The notes under the pieces: generated by a model | Seen by the model: only the letters and a program-made list of their open reading frames with translations | Database searches by the model: none | Told to the model about the DNA's origin: nothing | Origin: Pseudomonas sp. TH15 | GTDB taxonomy: Bacteria > Pseudomonadota > Gammaproteobacteria > Pseudomonadales > Pseudomonadaceae | Assembly: GCF_016651105.1 (NCBI RefSeq) | Contig: NZ_JAEKEL010000001.1 | Location: 1,509,501-1,573,500, forward strand | Reading direction: 5' to 3' | Length of the DNA stretch: 64,000 nucleotides | Part shown: positions 48,536 to 59,622 of the stretch, piece by piece | Numbering within the stretch: the first letter of the stretch is position 1 | Layout of the letters: every line of letters starts with the position of its first letter | Translations under genes and position numbers: made by a program

Positions 48536-50161
48536 TCAGAGGCTAAACCGTCCAACCATGTTGTTCAGGTCCAGCGCCAGGCGGGACAGCTCGTTGCTCG
48601 CAGCACTCGTCTGATTCGCCCCGGTCGCCGATTGCACCGACAGATCACGGATGTTCACCAGGTTGCGGTCCACTTCACGGGCCACTTGAGCCTGTTCTTC
48701 GGCCGCGCTGGCGATCACCAGGTTGCGTTCGTTGATCTCGACAATCGCACTGTTGATGGTGTCCAGAGACATGCCGGCACCACGCGCGATGTTCAATGTC
48801 GATTCCGCGCGTTCGGTGCTATTACGCATCGAATCCACCGCGTGTTCGGTGCCGCTCTGGATGCTGCCGATCATGCGCTCGATTTCGCTGGTGGACTGCT
48901 GAGTCCGGTGCGCCAGGGCACGAACCTCATCCGCAACCACCGCAAAACCACGTCCGGCTTCACCGGCACGGGCCGCTTCGATGGCCGCGTTCAGGGCCAG
49001 CAGGTTGGTCTGGTCCGCCAGACCGCGAATCACATCCAGCACCTTGCCGATGTCGCGGGATTCGTTGGCCAGGTCGCCAATCAGCGTCGCCGTGCTCTGC
49101 ACATCGGCGCTCATGCGTTCGATGGCGCTGACGGTTTCCTGCACCAGGTCACGGCCGTCACCGGCAGAGGTCGTGGCATTTTTCGAGGCTTCGGAAGTGC
49201 TCACGGCGTTGCGGGCGACTTCTTCCACGGCGCTGGTCATTTCGTTGACTGCGGTGGCGGCTTGTTCGATTTCATTGTTCTGCTGAGTCAGGCCGCGAGC
49301 ACTTTCGTCGGTGACGCTGTTCAGTTCTTCAGCGGCGGACGCCAGTTGCGTCGCCGAGCCGGAAATCCGTTGCAGGGTGTCGCGCAGTTTGTCCTGCATT
49401 TTCGACATGGCCAGCAGCAAACGGCCCGCTTCATCTTCGCCGTCGACGGTGATCGGACGGGTCAGGTTGCCTTCAGCGATTTCTTCAGCGGCGCTCAATG
49501 CATTGGCGATTGGCTTGGTGATGCTATTGGTCAGCAACCAGGCGAACAGGAACGTCAGTCCGGTGGCGATCACCAGCAGCGTGACAACCAGATTGAAGGC
49601 CGAAGCATATTGATCGGAGGCCTGCTGGTTGGTGTCGATGGTCTGCTGGGTATTGATTTCCAGCAGGCGGTTCAGCGCGGTGTTGATCGCGTCAGAGTTT
49701 GTCAGCAAATCGGTGTTGAGCAGGGTGCGCAGTTCATCGACCTGATTGTTACGCGACAGCGACTTCATCCGGTCTTCAATCTGGCGATACTGACCCAGCA
49801 GCTGCACGTATTGATCATAGGTCGCACGTTCTTGAGGGCTGCTGATCAGCTTTTCATAAACGGTCTGTGCGGTGCGGATCTGCTGGTTGCGGGTTTCCAG
49901 CAGATCGATGGTTTTCTGCTGAACGTCCGGCTCGCGGTTAACCATCAGGCGATACGACAACACCCGCTGGCGCAGGGTCAACTGAGTGAACTCATCCAGA
50001 CTCTTGATGCTTGGCACGCTGTTGGAGGTGATGTCTTCGGCGGCCGCGCGAATCTTGCTCATCTGGTTCAGGGCGAACACACCCAGGATCAGCATCAGAG
50101 CGCCAATCAGGGTAAAACCGAGGAACGCCCGCGGAGCGATATTCATATTACGAAGGGACAT
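48536..50161 (-). CDS. Methyl-accepting chemotaxis protein with four-helix-bundle sensor
   Basis: A 541-residue chemoreceptor. The first membrane helix is at about 11-30. A mostly helical periplasmic domain of the 4HB type covers about 31-190, and the second membrane helix is at about 191-212. A HAMP domain and a long signalling coiled coil follow. Its tip, [19 protein letters not shown] then [15 protein letters not shown], contacts CheA/CheW. The ligand is unknown. No CheR-docking pentapeptide is seen at the C-terminus. Confidence 0.9.
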   Translation of the reverse strand: MSLRNMNIAPRAFLGFTLIGALMLILGVFALNQMSKIRAAAEDITSNSVPSIKSLDEFTQLTLRQRVLSYRLMVNREPDVQQKTIDLLETRNQQIRTAQTVYEKLISSPQERATYDQYVQLLGQYRQIEDRMKSLSRNNQVDELRTLLNTDLLTNSDAINTALNRLLEINTQQTIDTNQQASDQYASAFNLVVTLLVIATGLTFLFAWLLTNSITKPIANALSAAEEIAEGNLTRPITVDGEDEAGRLLLAMSKMQDKLRDTLQRISGSATQLASAAEELNSVTDESARGLTQQNNEIEQAATAVNEMTSAVEEVARNAVSTSEASKNATTSAGDGRDLVQETVSAIERMSADVQSTATLIGDLANESRDIGKVLDVIRGLADQTNLLALNAAIEAARAGEAGRGFAVVADEVRALAHRTQQSTSEIERMIGSIQSGTEHAVDSMRNSTERAESTLNIARGAGMSLDTINSAIVEINERNLVIASAAEEQAQVAREVDRNLVNIRDLSVQSATGANQTSAASNELSRLALDLNNMVGRFSL

Positions 50162-50435
50162 GGTGTTTACCGAAAAAGCGCATCCGTGCGGGGCTGAGAC
50201 TGCTGTATGGATGACTTATCGGTCATACGACTAAAGTCTTGAGGCACTGCGTGTATTTGTCGCAGGAAGGGCTCGGCGACGAAGTGCAGGAACCAGATCC
50301 GCCTATCACAGTCTTTAAAGTTCGCGAGGAAGGTCGCCCGCCAGGAAAATCAAGGCCTTGCGCCCCAATAACCCTGGCATCGGTGGTGACTTTTCTTTAT
50401 CGTACGCGCCCTTTGAAAATGCTTGGAAAATCAAA

Positions 50436-50666
50436 ATGTTGGAAGCATCCCTTAGCCAATTGGAACAACTGGTCAGCGACCTGGTGCAACAGAACCAGAC
50501 CCTGCTGGGCACCAACCAGACCCTGAGTGCAGAACTGGCCCAGGCCAAGGACGAAAACGAAAGCCTGCAACTGAGCCTGATGGAACAGGAAGAAAAACAA
50601 GGCGCCACCGCCGCCCGCATCCAGGCCTTGGTTGAGCGCGTCAGCGCCGGCCCTGTCAGCGCATGA
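50436..50666 (+). CDS. TIGR02449 / ZapB-like small coiled-coil protein
   Basis: A 76-residue coiled coil (LEASLSQLEQLVSDLVQQN then LQLSLMEQEEKQ) like the small protein encoded before zapA in pseudomonads. ATG at 50436 is chosen because the family starts with a Leu-rich heptad and GGAAAA lies upstream. It overlaps zapA by four bases (ATGA). The 270-base gap before it, up to the chemoreceptor start, holds no other gene. Confidence 0.7.
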   Translation: MLEASLSQLEQLVSDLVQQNQTLLGTNQTLSAELAQAKDENESLQLSLMEQEEKQGATAARIQALVERVSAGPVSA

Positions 50667-50965
50667 ATCATGGCACCGCAGGGGTAAAAGTCGTCTCGAT
50701 CCTGGGGGAGGACTATTCGATCAAGGCGCCGGCCGGGGAAGAGCAAACCCTGCTGGATGCCGCATTGATGTTGAAGGCAGCCCTGGCCGACACCAAAAGG
50801 AAGTACCCGACGCTGATCGGTGACCGCTTGTTGGTGCTGGCGGCGATGAATCTGTGTTCCCAGCAGATCGAAATGAAAAAGCAGCACAAGCTCGAACTCG
50901 ACCGTTACCAAGAGCAAGTCAGCGCCACGGTTGAAGTGATCTCCAAGACGATCAATCAGGCCTGA
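50663..50965 (+). CDS. zapA: ZapA-like cell-division protein
   Basis: A 100-residue ZapA-family protein. It has an N-terminal beta-hairpin domain ([20 protein letters not shown]), a helix [12 protein letters not shown] and [12 protein letters not shown] leading to a C-terminal coiled coil. ZapA crosslinks FtsZ filaments at midcell. The sequence is divergent from the typical Pseudomonas ZapA as I recall it. The usual downstream 6S RNA is absent because a chemoreceptor follows after 101 bases. It may be a second copy. Confidence 0.75.
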   Translation: MNHGTAGVKVVSILGEDYSIKAPAGEEQTLLDAALMLKAALADTKRKYPTLIGDRLLVLAAMNLCSQQIEMKKQHKLELDRYQEQVSATVEVISKTINQA

Positions 50966-51006
50966 TCGGCTTTGCGCACAACCAAAGAATAAAATTGTCG
51001 TTTGCG

Positions 51007-51016
51007 TTGTATACAA
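51007..51016. promoter_or_regulatory. Candidate operator before the dCache chemoreceptor gene
   Basis: TTGTATACAA is a perfect 10-bp palindrome, 50 bases before the ATG. The pattern resembles GntR-type operators. No such regulator lies in the window. Confidence 0.35.
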
Positions 51017-51066
51017 TCGGCACGGCTGTTGCAGTGTTTCAGCCTCTTATTCTTTGGGGGTGCTCC

Positions 51067-53016
51067 ATGCAGTTCTGGCGACGCAGTATTCAATGGCAGT
51101 TGATCCTGAGTATGGGCACCGCCCTGCTGGTCAGTATTCTGATCGTGGTTGGCGTTTATACCCTGGTGGTCAACCGCCTCGCCCAGAGTTATCTGGTCGA
51201 ACAGGCACTGCCGTCGAGCATCGAAGCGATGCGCAACGACATCGAGCGAATCCTCGTCCAACCCCTCACCGCCGCCAAGGACATCGCCAGCAACAGCATG
51301 GTGCGTGAGTGGCTGGCAGCGGGCGAAGACAGTGCCCAGACCGACACCTTCGCGAAGTACCTGGAAGGCATCCGCGCCGAACACAAAGCCTTTACCGCGT
51401 TGATTATCGGCACGGCTTCAAACCATTACATCACTGAAAAAGGCCTGGACCGGACTCTCAGTCGTTCCAACCCCAAAGACGCCTGGTTCTACTCCTTCCT
51501 CGACAGCAATCAGCCGCGCACCCTCAATATCGACAATGACACCGCGACCGGAGAATTGGCGCTGTTCATCGACCTCAAGGTCGAGCAGGCCGGTAAAGTC
51601 GTGGGCGTTGCCGGCCTCGGGCTGAGCATGAAAGAGCTGTCGGAACTGATCCACAACTTCAACTTCGGTGCGCGCGGCAAGGTCTATCTCGTGCGTTCCG
51701 ACGGTTTGATCCAGGTTCACCCTGAGGCGCAATTCAGCGGTAAACGCACACTGGCCGAGCAAATCGGTGCCTCGGCGGCGCAAGCAGTAATGGGTCAGCT
51801 CTCTACCTCCAAAGCGTCTGCCACCAGCAGTTTTACCCGCAATGGCGAAGATTTTCTGGCGTTGAGCCTGCCACTGCGAGATCTCGGTTGGACCCTGGTG
51901 GCCGAAGTGCCGCAATCGCAGATCTACGCCGAGGCCCGTCGGGCCATGTGGATGAGCAGCGGCATCGGCCTGGCGGTGGCGCTGGTGTGTCTGATGTTGG
52001 TTGTGTTATTAGCCCGCGGGATGGTTCGACCGATCCGTCAGGTAACAGCCGCATTGGTAGCCATCGGTAGCGGTGGTGGAGATTTGACCCACAGGTTAGA
52101 TTCCAGTCGCGCCGATGAGCTGGGCGACCTGGCGCGAGGCTTCAATCGATTCCTCGAAAGCCAACGCGACATGATCGGCGAAGTGCTGACCACCAGCGAG
52201 CGTTTGCGCACCGCCGTCGGCCAAGTGGCTGCGGTGGTGGACAACACCGCCGAGCGCTCCAGTCGCCAGCAGGAAATGACCGACATGGTCGCTACCGCCG
52301 TCCACGAAATGGGCCTGACCGTACAGGAAATCGCCCAGAACGCTGGCAATGCCGCGGTCGCGTCGCAAACCGCCCGCGATGAAGCGATGCAGGCGCGGGA
52401 AGTGGTCGGTGGTTCAATCCGGCATATTGAAAGCATGTCCGATGAAATCGGCGTCGCGGCCACGGCGGTGGGCGAGTTGGCGCATCAAGTGGCGTCCATC
52501 GATCAAGTGCTGGCTGTGATTCGCGGGATATCCGAGCAGACCAACCTGTTGGCGCTTAATGCTGCGATTGAGGCGGCACGGGCCGGCGACATGGGCCGTG
52601 GATTTGCGGTGGTGGCGGATGAAGTGCGGACCTTGGCGCGGCGCACGCAGTCATCGACGGATGAGATTCAACAGATGATCGGCAGTCTCAAGCAAGGTGC
52701 GGAAAATGCCGTGTCGTCCATGCATTCGGGGCAAGCGGCGACCGGGACTGGTGTTGAGTCGAGCCAGCGCACCGGGACGTCGTTGACCGCGATTACCGGG
52801 CAGATCGAGCGCATCAGTGACATGAATCATCAAGTGGCGACGGCCACGGAAGAGCAGTCGGCGGTGACGGAGGAGATCAACCGCAATGTGCAGGGGATTT
52901 CCGATCTGGCGCGGGCGACGGCGGGTGAAGTCAGAGCTTGCCGCGAGGATTGTCAGACGTTGCAGCGGTTGGCGGATGATTTGGCGCGGCAGATGGGTGG
53001 GTTCAAGTTGAGTTGA
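51067..53016 (+). CDS. Methyl-accepting chemotaxis protein with double-Cache sensor
   Basis: A 649-residue chemoreceptor. The N-terminal membrane helix is at about 12-35 and a periplasmic dCache-like domain covers about 36-285 ([19 protein letters not shown], then [19 protein letters not shown]). The second membrane helix is at about 288-310, followed by HAMP and the signalling tip [21 protein letters not shown] at 51067 has a G-rich ribosome site (GGGGG) seven bases upstream, so the longer reading from 50995 is rejected. Many dCache relatives bind amino acids or organic acids; the ligand here is not identified. Confidence 0.9.
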   Translation: MQFWRRSIQWQLILSMGTALLVSILIVVGVYTLVVNRLAQSYLVEQALPSSIEAMRNDIERILVQPLTAAKDIASNSMVREWLAAGEDSAQTDTFAKYLEGIRAEHKAFTALIIGTASNHYITEKGLDRTLSRSNPKDAWFYSFLDSNQPRTLNIDNDTATGELALFIDLKVEQAGKVVGVAGLGLSMKELSELIHNFNFGARGKVYLVRSDGLIQVHPEAQFSGKRTLAEQIGASAAQAVMGQLSTSKASATSSFTRNGEDFLALSLPLRDLGWTLVAEVPQSQIYAEARRAMWMSSGIGLAVALVCLMLVVLLARGMVRPIRQVTAALVAIGSGGGDLTHRLDSSRADELGDLARGFNRFLESQRDMIGEVLTTSERLRTAVGQVAAVVDNTAERSSRQQEMTDMVATAVHEMGLTVQEIAQNAGNAAVASQTARDEAMQAREVVGGSIRHIESMSDEIGVAATAVGELAHQVASIDQVLAVIRGISEQTNLLALNAAIEAARAGDMGRGFAVVADEVRTLARRTQSSTDEIQQMIGSLKQGAENAVSSMHSGQAATGTGVESSQRTGTSLTAITGQIERISDMNHQVATATEEQSAVTEEINRNVQGISDLARATAGEVRACREDCQTLQRLADDLARQMGGFKLS

Positions 53017-53037
53017 TGTGTTGTCGGTGCGGGCCTC

Positions 53038-53118
53038 TTCGCGAGCAAGCCCGCTCCCACATTTGACCGCGTTGTGTGGTTGAACGCGGACCACTGTGGG
53101 AGCGGGCTTGCTCGCGAA
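53038..53118. repeat. REPIN, outward-facing doublet
   Basis: Two REP palindromes of the GGGCTTGCTCGC subtype in outward orientation, between the convergent chemoreceptor and acyl-CoA dehydrogenase genes. Confidence 0.88.
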
Positions 53119-53148
53119 TGGATTTCTGCACCACCACATTACTTCTGG

Positions 53149-54951
53149 TTAGAACCACTCATCCTGCATCCCAAGACACACATCATCCCGCGCCTCAAGA
53201 ATTGCCAACTCATGGTGACAACCCGGCACTTCCCACGTCAGGAAATACCGCGCCGCTTGCAGCTTGCCTTTATAGAAGCTCACATCCGCGGCGTTGCCCT
53301 TGGCCAACCCTTCCTCAGCGCGAATCGCCTGTTCCAGCCAGCGCCAGCCAATCACCGTGTGCCCGAACACTTTCAGGTACAGCGCCGAGTTCGCCAGGCT
53401 GCTGTTGACCTTGCCTTGGCCCAGATCCGTCAGCAGGCCGATGGTCACGGTTTGCAGGCGCGCTACCAGTTTTTCCAGCGGTTCACGCAATGGCGTCAGC
53501 GACTCGTACGCGGTTGCGCGCTCGGCGGTGTTGGCGATCAGTCGAATCAGTTGCTTGAGCCCGGCGCCGCCGTTCTGCGCCAGTTTGCGGCCGAGCAAGT
53601 CCAGCGACTGGATGCCGTGGGTGCCTTCATGGATCGGATTCAGACGGTTATCGCGATAGTACTGCTCCACCGGGTATTCGCGGGTGTAGCCGTGGCCGCC
53701 GAGGATCTGGATCGCCAGTTCGTTGGCCTTCAGGCAAAACTCCGACGGCCAGGATTTGACGATCGGCGTCAGTAAATCCAGCAGCTCATGGGCCTGCTTG
53801 CGCTCGGCTTCGGTCTCAAGGGTCGTGGTGTCGTCGAACAGCCGCGCCGCGTACAACCCGAGGTCGAACGCCCCTTCGACGTAGGACTTTTGCGTCAGCA
53901 ACATGCGTTTGACGTCGGCGTGTTGAATGATCGCCACCGGCGCGGTGTTCGGGTCCTTGCTGTCCGGCACGCGACCCTGTGGACGCTCGCGGGCGTACTC
54001 CAGCGAATACAGATAACCGGCGTAACCGAGCATTACCGCGCCCATGCCGACGCCGATCCGCGCCTCGTTCATCATCTGGAACATGTAGCTCAAGCCGTGG
54101 TGCGGCTTGCCCACCAGATAGCCGATACACTCACCGTTATCGCCGAAGTTCAGCGCGGTGGACGTGGTGCCGCGCCAGCCCATCTTGTGGAACAGCCCGG
54201 CCAGCAACACGTCGTTGCGCTTGCCGAGGCTGCCATCATCATTGACCAAAAACTTGGGCACGATAAACAGCGATATGCCCTTCACGCCGGCCGGGGCGTC
54301 CGGCAACTTGGCCAGCACCATGTGCACGATGTTTTCCGACAGCGGATGGTCGCCGCCGGAGATGAAGATTTTGTTGCCCTTGAGTCGATAGGTGCCGTCA
54401 GACGCAGGCTCCGCCCGTGTGCGGATATCCGACAGCGACGACCCGGCGTGGGGCTCGGTCAGCGCCATGGTGCCGAAGAAACGCCCGTCGATCATCGGTT
54501 GCAGGAAGCGTTGCTTTTGCTCCTCTGTGCCGAAACTTTCGATCAGGTTCGCCGCACCCATGGTCAGGAATGGGTAAGAGGTCGATGCCGCGTTAGCCGA
54601 CTGGAAATGCGCAAAGCACGCCTGGGACAGCAGCGTAGGAAGTTGCATGCCGCCGGCGTCGAAACTTCGCGCGGCGTTGAGGAAACCGGCTTCAAGGAAC
54701 GCATCCACCGCCGGTTTCACTTCCGGAATCAGAATCGCCTGACCGTTCTCGTAGCGCGGCTCGTTCTCGTCGCCCTTGCGGTTGTGCGGGGCGAAGAATT
54801 TCTCGGCGATGCTGCGGGCGGTGCCGATGGCTGCGTCGAAGGTCTCGCGGTTGTGCTCGGCGAACCGCTCACGCTGGGTCAGGCCCTCGGCATCGAGGAC
54901 TTCATACAGCTCGAAAGCCAGATTGCGGGAACTGAGCAGCGTCTCGGACAT
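53149..54951 (-). CDS. Acyl-CoA dehydrogenase (600-residue type)
   Basis: An FAD enzyme for the first step of fatty-acid beta-oxidation. It shows FFGTMALTEPHAGSSLSDIRT (flavin site), MNEARIGVGMGAVMLGYAGY, the catalytic-Glu region HEGTHGIQSLDLLGRK and ILGGHGYTREYPVEQYYRD. The C-terminal extension (about 470-600) is typical of the long FadE-like subfamily in Pseudomonas. Chain-length preference is unknown. Confidence 0.9.
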   Translation of the reverse strand: MSETLLSSRNLAFELYEVLDAEGLTQRERFAEHNRETFDAAIGTARSIAEKFFAPHNRKGDENEPRYENGQAILIPEVKPAVDAFLEAGFLNAARSFDAGGMQLPTLLSQACFAHFQSANAASTSYPFLTMGAANLIESFGTEEQKQRFLQPMIDGRFFGTMALTEPHAGSSLSDIRTRAEPASDGTYRLKGNKIFISGGDHPLSENIVHMVLAKLPDAPAGVKGISLFIVPKFLVNDDGSLGKRNDVLLAGLFHKMGWRGTTSTALNFGDNGECIGYLVGKPHHGLSYMFQMMNEARIGVGMGAVMLGYAGYLYSLEYARERPQGRVPDSKDPNTAPVAIIQHADVKRMLLTQKSYVEGAFDLGLYAARLFDDTTTLETEAERKQAHELLDLLTPIVKSWPSEFCLKANELAIQILGGHGYTREYPVEQYYRDNRLNPIHEGTHGIQSLDLLGRKLAQNGGAGLKQLIRLIANTAERATAYESLTPLREPLEKLVARLQTVTIGLLTDLGQGKVNSSLANSALYLKVFGHTVIGWRWLEQAIRAEEGLAKGNAADVSFYKGKLQAARYFLTWEVPGCHHELAILEARDDVCLGMQDEWF

Positions 54952-55069
54952 GGCGGCTTACCTTTTTTGGATTGGGCCGAGTCTAGGCGTGCTGATAAAG
55001 GCTGAACAGGATGATTGATAAGCGTGATGTTGGGCCAGAGCGCCGACTTAACAAACACCGCAAAACAAC

Positions 55070-55159
55070 TGTGGGAGCGGGCTTGCTCGCGAAGGCGGTG
55101 TAACAGTCAATGTTGATGTCGACTGACACTCCGCCTTCGCGAGCAAGCCCGCTCCCACA
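55070..55159. repeat. REPIN between the acyl-CoA dehydrogenase gene and putA
   Basis: A 90-bp element that differs at only three positions from the one at 15431-15520, including the spacer, so both derive from one recent source. Confidence 0.92.
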
Positions 55160-55172
55160 AGGGTTTCGCATT

Positions 55173-55197
55173 CCAGGCGTCCATTGCGGGCGCCTGG
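55173..55197 (-). terminator. Possible hairpin terminator of putA
   Basis: CCAGGCG and CGCCTGG form a 7-bp stem with an 11-base loop starting 12 bases after the putA stop. No T-run is present. Confidence 0.4.
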
Positions 55198-55208
55198 TTT
55201 GTACCGGT

Positions 55209-58200
55209 TTAGCCGATAGTCATCAAGCTCGCATTACCACCTGCCGCTGCAGTGTTAACGCTCAACGCCCGCTCGATCACCAGTCGCTCCAGCGCAATGT
55301 TGGTCTCGCCCTGGGACAGCCCGTGAACCCCGACAATCGCCCCGGCACGCTTGGCCACTTGCTGGCAAACCGCACGCAGTTGATCGGAATGGCCATGATG
55401 CAGAACCGCATCAAACACCACTTCGTCCTTGTTCCAGTCGGAAACCAGCTTGATCCTCGCCTGAACTTCCTTCGGCAGACGTGCGAACAATGCCTTGGTC
55501 AGGTCAGCTTCCGGCCATACCGCCGAACCACCTACGGCCAATACCGCTGTCAGTTGAGTCAGCAGATCGCCTTCAACTTCCGCCAGGCACAGCACGTGTT
55601 CCCGTGGCAGGATCGCGTAGCTGTTGCGCTCACCGGTCGGGCCGGCCAGAACACGGGTGATCCCGCTTTGCGATTGCGCGGCGAACTGCACGCACAGGGC
55701 GCTCAGGTCGGCAAACTTGTTGCTGTCAGCCCAGGTTTGCAGGGCGGTCAGCGGCTTGCTCATGGCATCACGCAGACGAACGTCCGGCGCTGCGATGGCA
55801 TCACCGCGAGCGAAGGATTGTTCGATCGCATCCGTAGGACGCGTCGACAGCAGACGGTACAGGTACAGCGGACCACCCGCCTTCGGACCTGTGCCCGACA
55901 AGCCTTCGCCACCGAACGGTTGCACGCCAACCACCGCGCCCACGATGTTGCGGTTCACGTAGACGTTACCGGCGTTGACGTTGTCGATCACCTTGGCGAT
56001 GGTCTCGTCGATGCGGGTGTGCACGCCCAGGGTCAGGCCGTAGCCGGAAGCGTTGATCTGGCCGATCAGTTGATCGATGTCTTTACGCTTGTAGCGAACC
56101 ACGTGCAGCACCGGGCCGAAGATCTCCCGTTGCAGCTCGTCGAAGCTCTCCAGTTCGATCAGCGTTGGCATCACGAAGGTGCCGCGTTTGACTTCTTCGG
56201 CGTCGGCGATGGCCACCTGATACACGTTGCGACCTTTGTCGCGCATGGCCTGAATGTGCTTCTCGATGCCAGCCTTGGCTTCGGCGTCGATCACCGGGCC
56301 GATGTCCACGGACAGGCGCTCCGGGTTGCCGAGACGGCATTCAGCCATGGCGCCCTTGAGCATTTCGATGACACGGTCGGCGGAATCTTCCTGCAAGCAC
56401 AGAACCCGCAGTGCCGAGCAACGTTGACCGGCGCTGTCGAAGGCCGACGACACCACATCAATTACAACTTGTTCGGTGAGTGCCGAAGAGTCGACGATCA
56501 TCGCGTTCTGGCCGCCGGTTTCGGCGATCAGCGGAATCGGACGACCCTGTGCATCCAGACGACCGGCGACGTTGCGTTGCAGCAAGCGAGCGACTTCGGT
56601 CGAACCGGTAAACATCACGCCTTTGACCCGATCGTCACCGACCAGACGGGCGCCAACGGTTTCGCCACGGCCCGGCAACAGTTGCAACACGCCTTCCGGA
56701 ATCCCGGCTTCGAGCAGCAAGCGCACGGCTTGAGCCGCTACCAGCGGGGTTTGTTCCGCGGGCTTGGCCAGGACCGGGTTACCGGCGGCCAGCGCCGCAG
56801 CAACTTGGCCACTGAAGATTGCCAACGGGAAGTTCCAAGGGCTGATGCAAACCACCGGACCCAATGGGCGATGGGCGTCGTTGGTGAAATCGTTGCGTGC
56901 CTGCACCGCGTAGTAACGCAGGAAGTCCACGGCTTCGCGCACTTCGGCGATGGCGTTGGCGAAGGTCTTGCCGGCTTCACGAGCCAGCAGGCCCATCAGT
57001 GGCTGAATCTCGCCTTCCATCAAATCGGCGGCACGTTCCAGAATCGCGGCGCGTTCGGCGGGCGGGGTGGCCTGCCAGATCGGGCCAGCGTTCAGGGCGC
57101 ACTGGATCGCGTTGTCGACGTCCTCGACGGTCGCTTCTTGTACGTGGCCCACCACGTCACGCAGATCGGACGGGTTCAGCACCGGTGCCGGTGCTTCGCT
57201 GCTGGAGGCGCAACCTAGCATCGGCGCAGCTTTCCAGCTGTTGTGAGCGCTGGCCAGCAGCGCGCAGGACAGCGAAGCCAGACGATGTTCGTTGGCCATG
57301 TCGATGCCGCTGGAGTTGGCGCGCTCGGCACCATAAAGGTCGCGCGGTAGCGGGATGCGCGGGTGCGGCAGACCGAAGCCGCCTTCCACCGTGGCCATCT
57401 GCTCGATGCTGGCCACTGGATCGGCCACCAACGCCTGAATCGAGATCGACTGATCGGCAATCTGGTTGACGAACGAGGTGTTCGCACCGTTTTCCAGCAG
57501 ACGACGCACCAGGTACGCCAACAGTGTTTCGTGAGTGCCGACCGGTGCGTACACGCGGCACGGACGGTTCAACTTGCCTTCGGAAACTTTGCCTACAACC
57601 TGTTCGTACAGCGGTTCGCCCATGCCGTGCAGGCATTGGAACTCGTACTGACCGGGGTAATAGTTCTGACCGGCGATGTGGTAAATGGCCGACAGGGTGT
57701 GGGCGTTGTGCGTGGCGAATTGCGGGTAGATGACTTCCGGCACCGACAGCAATTTGCGCGCGCAAGCAATGTAGGAAACGTCGGTGTAAACCTTGCGGGT
57801 GTAGACCGGATAGCCTTCCAGGCCTTCGACTTGGGCGCGTTTGATTTCGCTGTCCCAGTACGCGCCTTTTACCAGACGGATCATCAGGCGATGACGGCTG
57901 CGGCGAGCCAGGTCGATCACATAGTCGATCACGTACGGGCAACGCTTCTGGTAGGCCTGGATCACAAAACCGATGCCGTTCCAGCCAGTCAGCTGCGGTT
58001 CGAAGCACAGGCGCTCAAGCAGATCCAGCGACAGCTCGAGACGGTCGGCTTCTTCGGCGTCGATGTTCAGGCCGATGTCGTATTGCTTGGCCAGCAGGGT
58101 CAGCGACAGCAGGCGCGGGTACAACTCGTCCATCACACGCTCGTACTGCGCACGGCTGTAACGCGGGTGCAGTGCCGACAGCTTGATGGAAATGCCCGGG

Positions 58201-59159
58201 CCTTCATAAATCCCACGACCGTGGGACGCTTTGCCGATGGAGTGAATGGCTTGTTCGTACGAGGCCAGGTACTTCTGGGCGTCGTGTTCGGTGAGTGCTG
58301 CTTCACCGAGCATGTCGTAGGAATAGCGGAAGCCCTTGGCTTCGAACTTGCTCGCATTGGCCAGGGCTTCGGCGATGGTTTCGCCGGTAACGAACTGCTC
58401 GCCCATCAGGCGCATGGCCATGTCGACGCCCTTGCGGATCATCGGCTCGCCGCTCTTGCCGATGATGCGGCTCAGGGACGAAGTCAGGCCGGTTTCGTTG
58501 TGGGTCGCGACCAATTTACCGGTCAGCAACAAGCCCCAAGTGGCGGCGTTGACGAACAGCGACGGGCTGTTGCCCAAGTGCGGCTGCCAGTTGCCGGTGC
58601 TGATCTTGTCGCGGATCAGGGCGTCACGGGTGCCTTTGTCCGGGATGCGCAGCAGCGCTTCGGCCAGGCACATCAGCGCTACGCCTTCCTGGGACGACAG
58701 GGAAAACTCCTGCAACAGGCCCTGAACAATCCCTGCACGGCCGCCGGCGCTTTTCTGATTGCGCAGTTTCTCGGCAATCGAAGAGGCGAGCTTATTGGTG
58801 GCTTCGGCCATCGCGGCAGGCAGACGTGCCTGTTCCATCAGCATCGGCACCACTTCCGGTTCCGGGCGACGGTAAGCGGCGGTGATCGAGGCGCGCAGGA
58901 CTGATTGCGGCAGGATGCTTTCGGCGAATTCGAGGAAGCACTGATGGGTATGATCCGTTGGCGCATCGACGGCGTCGTCGGAATCCTTAGTCAAACCGCT
59001 CAGCTCGGTCAGGGTTGCACCACCCTCGAGTTTCTCCAGGTAATTGAAAATTGCCTGCTTGATCAGCCAGTGCGGCGTGCGATCAATCGAGGTCGCGGCG
59101 GCCTTCAGCCGTTCGCGGGTTGGGTCGTCAAGTTTGACCCCAAGGGTGGTGGTAGCCAT
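55209..59159 (-). CDS. putA: Trifunctional PutA: repressor, proline dehydrogenase and P5C dehydrogenase
   Basis: A 1316-residue peripheral membrane flavoenzyme that oxidises proline to glutamate and represses put genes when proline is absent. It has an N-terminal ribbon-helix-helix (about 2-47, [19 protein letters not shown]), the PRODH barrel (about 250-560, [26 protein letters not shown]) and the P5CDH domain (about 640-1110). In the latter, [11 protein letters not shown] holds the catalytic Cys and PWNFPLAIF binds NAD. A C-terminal domain follows. ATG at 59159 has AGGA eight bases upstream, so the 12-residue longer reading is rejected. It is divergent from putP with PutA-type boxes between. 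Confidence 0.96.
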   Translation of the reverse strand: MATTTLGVKLDDPTRERLKAAATSIDRTPHWLIKQAIFNYLEKLEGGATLTELSGLTKDSDDAVDAPTDHTHQCFLEFAESILPQSVLRASITAAYRRPEPEVVPMLMEQARLPAAMAEATNKLASSIAEKLRNQKSAGGRAGIVQGLLQEFSLSSQEGVALMCLAEALLRIPDKGTRDALIRDKISTGNWQPHLGNSPSLFVNAATWGLLLTGKLVATHNETGLTSSLSRIIGKSGEPMIRKGVDMAMRLMGEQFVTGETIAEALANASKFEAKGFRYSYDMLGEAALTEHDAQKYLASYEQAIHSIGKASHGRGIYEGPGISIKLSALHPRYSRAQYERVMDELYPRLLSLTLLAKQYDIGLNIDAEEADRLELSLDLLERLCFEPQLTGWNGIGFVIQAYQKRCPYVIDYVIDLARRSRHRLMIRLVKGAYWDSEIKRAQVEGLEGYPVYTRKVYTDVSYIACARKLLSVPEVIYPQFATHNAHTLSAIYHIAGQNYYPGQYEFQCLHGMGEPLYEQVVGKVSEGKLNRPCRVYAPVGTHETLLAYLVRRLLENGANTSFVNQIADQSISIQALVADPVASIEQMATVEGGFGLPHPRIPLPRDLYGAERANSSGIDMANEHRLASLSCALLASAHNSWKAAPMLGCASSSEAPAPVLNPSDLRDVVGHVQEATVEDVDNAIQCALNAGPIWQATPPAERAAILERAADLMEGEIQPLMGLLAREAGKTFANAIAEVREAVDFLRYYAVQARNDFTNDAHRPLGPVVCISPWNFPLAIFSGQVAAALAAGNPVLAKPAEQTPLVAAQAVRLLLEAGIPEGVLQLLPGRGETVGARLVGDDRVKGVMFTGSTEVARLLQRNVAGRLDAQGRPIPLIAETGGQNAMIVDSSALTEQVVIDVVSSAFDSAGQRCSALRVLCLQEDSADRVIEMLKGAMAECRLGNPERLSVDIGPVIDAEAKAGIEKHIQAMRDKGRNVYQVAIADAEEVKRGTFVMPTLIELESFDELQREIFGPVLHVVRYKRKDIDQLIGQINASGYGLTLGVHTRIDETIAKVIDNVNAGNVYVNRNIVGAVVGVQPFGGEGLSGTGPKAGGPLYLYRLLSTRPTDAIEQSFARGDAIAAPDVRLRDAMSKPLTALQTWADSNKFADLSALCVQFAAQSQSGITRVLAGPTGERNSYAILPREHVLCLAEVEGDLLTQLTAVLAVGGSAVWPEADLTKALFARLPKEVQARIKLVSDWNKDEVVFDAVLHHGHSDQLRAVCQQVAKRAGAIVGVHGLSQGETNIALERLVIERALSVNTAAAGGNASLMTIG
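59013..59021. promoter_or_regulatory. PutA-type box inside putA
   Basis: GGTTGCACC matches the GTTGCA core used by enteric PutA and the intergenic copies, but lies about 140 bases into the putA coding region. Confidence 0.4.
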
Positions 59160-59229
59160 ATTTTTATCCTCATGTTTGCCACGACCGCGTGGCATCAGCT
59201 GGCCGCAAGATTAGCTGCGCTCTGACAGA

Positions 59230-59248
59230 GGTGCAACCGGGTGCAACC
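59230..59248. promoter_or_regulatory. Tandem PutA-type boxes upstream of putA
   Basis: Two copies of GGTGCAACC (59230-59238 and 59240-59248) are spaced by one base, about 70 bases before the putA start. They match the GTTGCA operator core on the opposite strand. Confidence 0.65.
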
Positions 59249-59398
59249 CTTTTTTGTCGGAATAATTAGCGGGTGATCATGAAATAAATTCCGAAACGGA
59301 ATGGCGGCCTCTCCTTGGTGCCTTTATTGACTTAAATGCCCTGTCTCTGCCCTGAAAGGGAGCAAAAAAGCGCTGTGTTTCGATGAAAAGCCACCTAG

Positions 59399-59430
59399 GT
59401 GCAACTAATTCTCAAGAAACAGGTTGCACC
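59399..59430. promoter_or_regulatory. Inverted PutA-type boxes in the put control region
   Basis: GGTGCAACT (59399-59407) and GGTTGCACC (59422-59430) face each other in the middle of the putA/putP gap. Confidence 0.6.
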
Positions 59431-59463
59431 TTATTTACGTTGTTGAATAGGATTCGCGCCCAA

Positions 59464-59472
59464 GGTGCAACC
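59464..59472. promoter_or_regulatory. PutA-type box nearer putP
   Basis: A further GGTGCAACC, about 150 bases before putP. Together with the others it makes five boxes in the 463-base divergent gap, which otherwise holds no gene. Confidence 0.6.
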
Positions 59473-59597
59473 GGCTAAAAAGTCTGGTGCGCCGGCTGAT
59501 GGCTTTCCTGGGGAAACATCGGTCATAAATGCGCGGGACCGGAAATCGTCTGAACGGCATCGTTGTTCGTGCACGGTTTCACACCCCGTCGCTACAT

Positions 59598-59606
59598 AAA
59601 AACAAA
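59598..59606 (+). promoter_or_regulatory. Candidate Hfq/Crc catabolite-repression motif before putP
   Basis: An A-rich AAAAACAAA tract lies 17 bases before the putP start, close to the ribosome site. It resembles the A-rich AAnAAnAA sites through which Hfq/Crc block translation in Pseudomonas. Tentative. Confidence 0.35.
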
Positions 59607-59622
59607 GCCAGGGCGTATTTGA

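Noticed and set aside
50966..51066. Possible 6S RNA gene after zapA
   Set aside because: Only about 100 bases are available and they hold a promoter-like region and palindrome. 6S RNA is about 180 bases.
55110..58904. Long plus-strand frames opposite putA
   Set aside because: Antisense shadows of putA with no domain signal.
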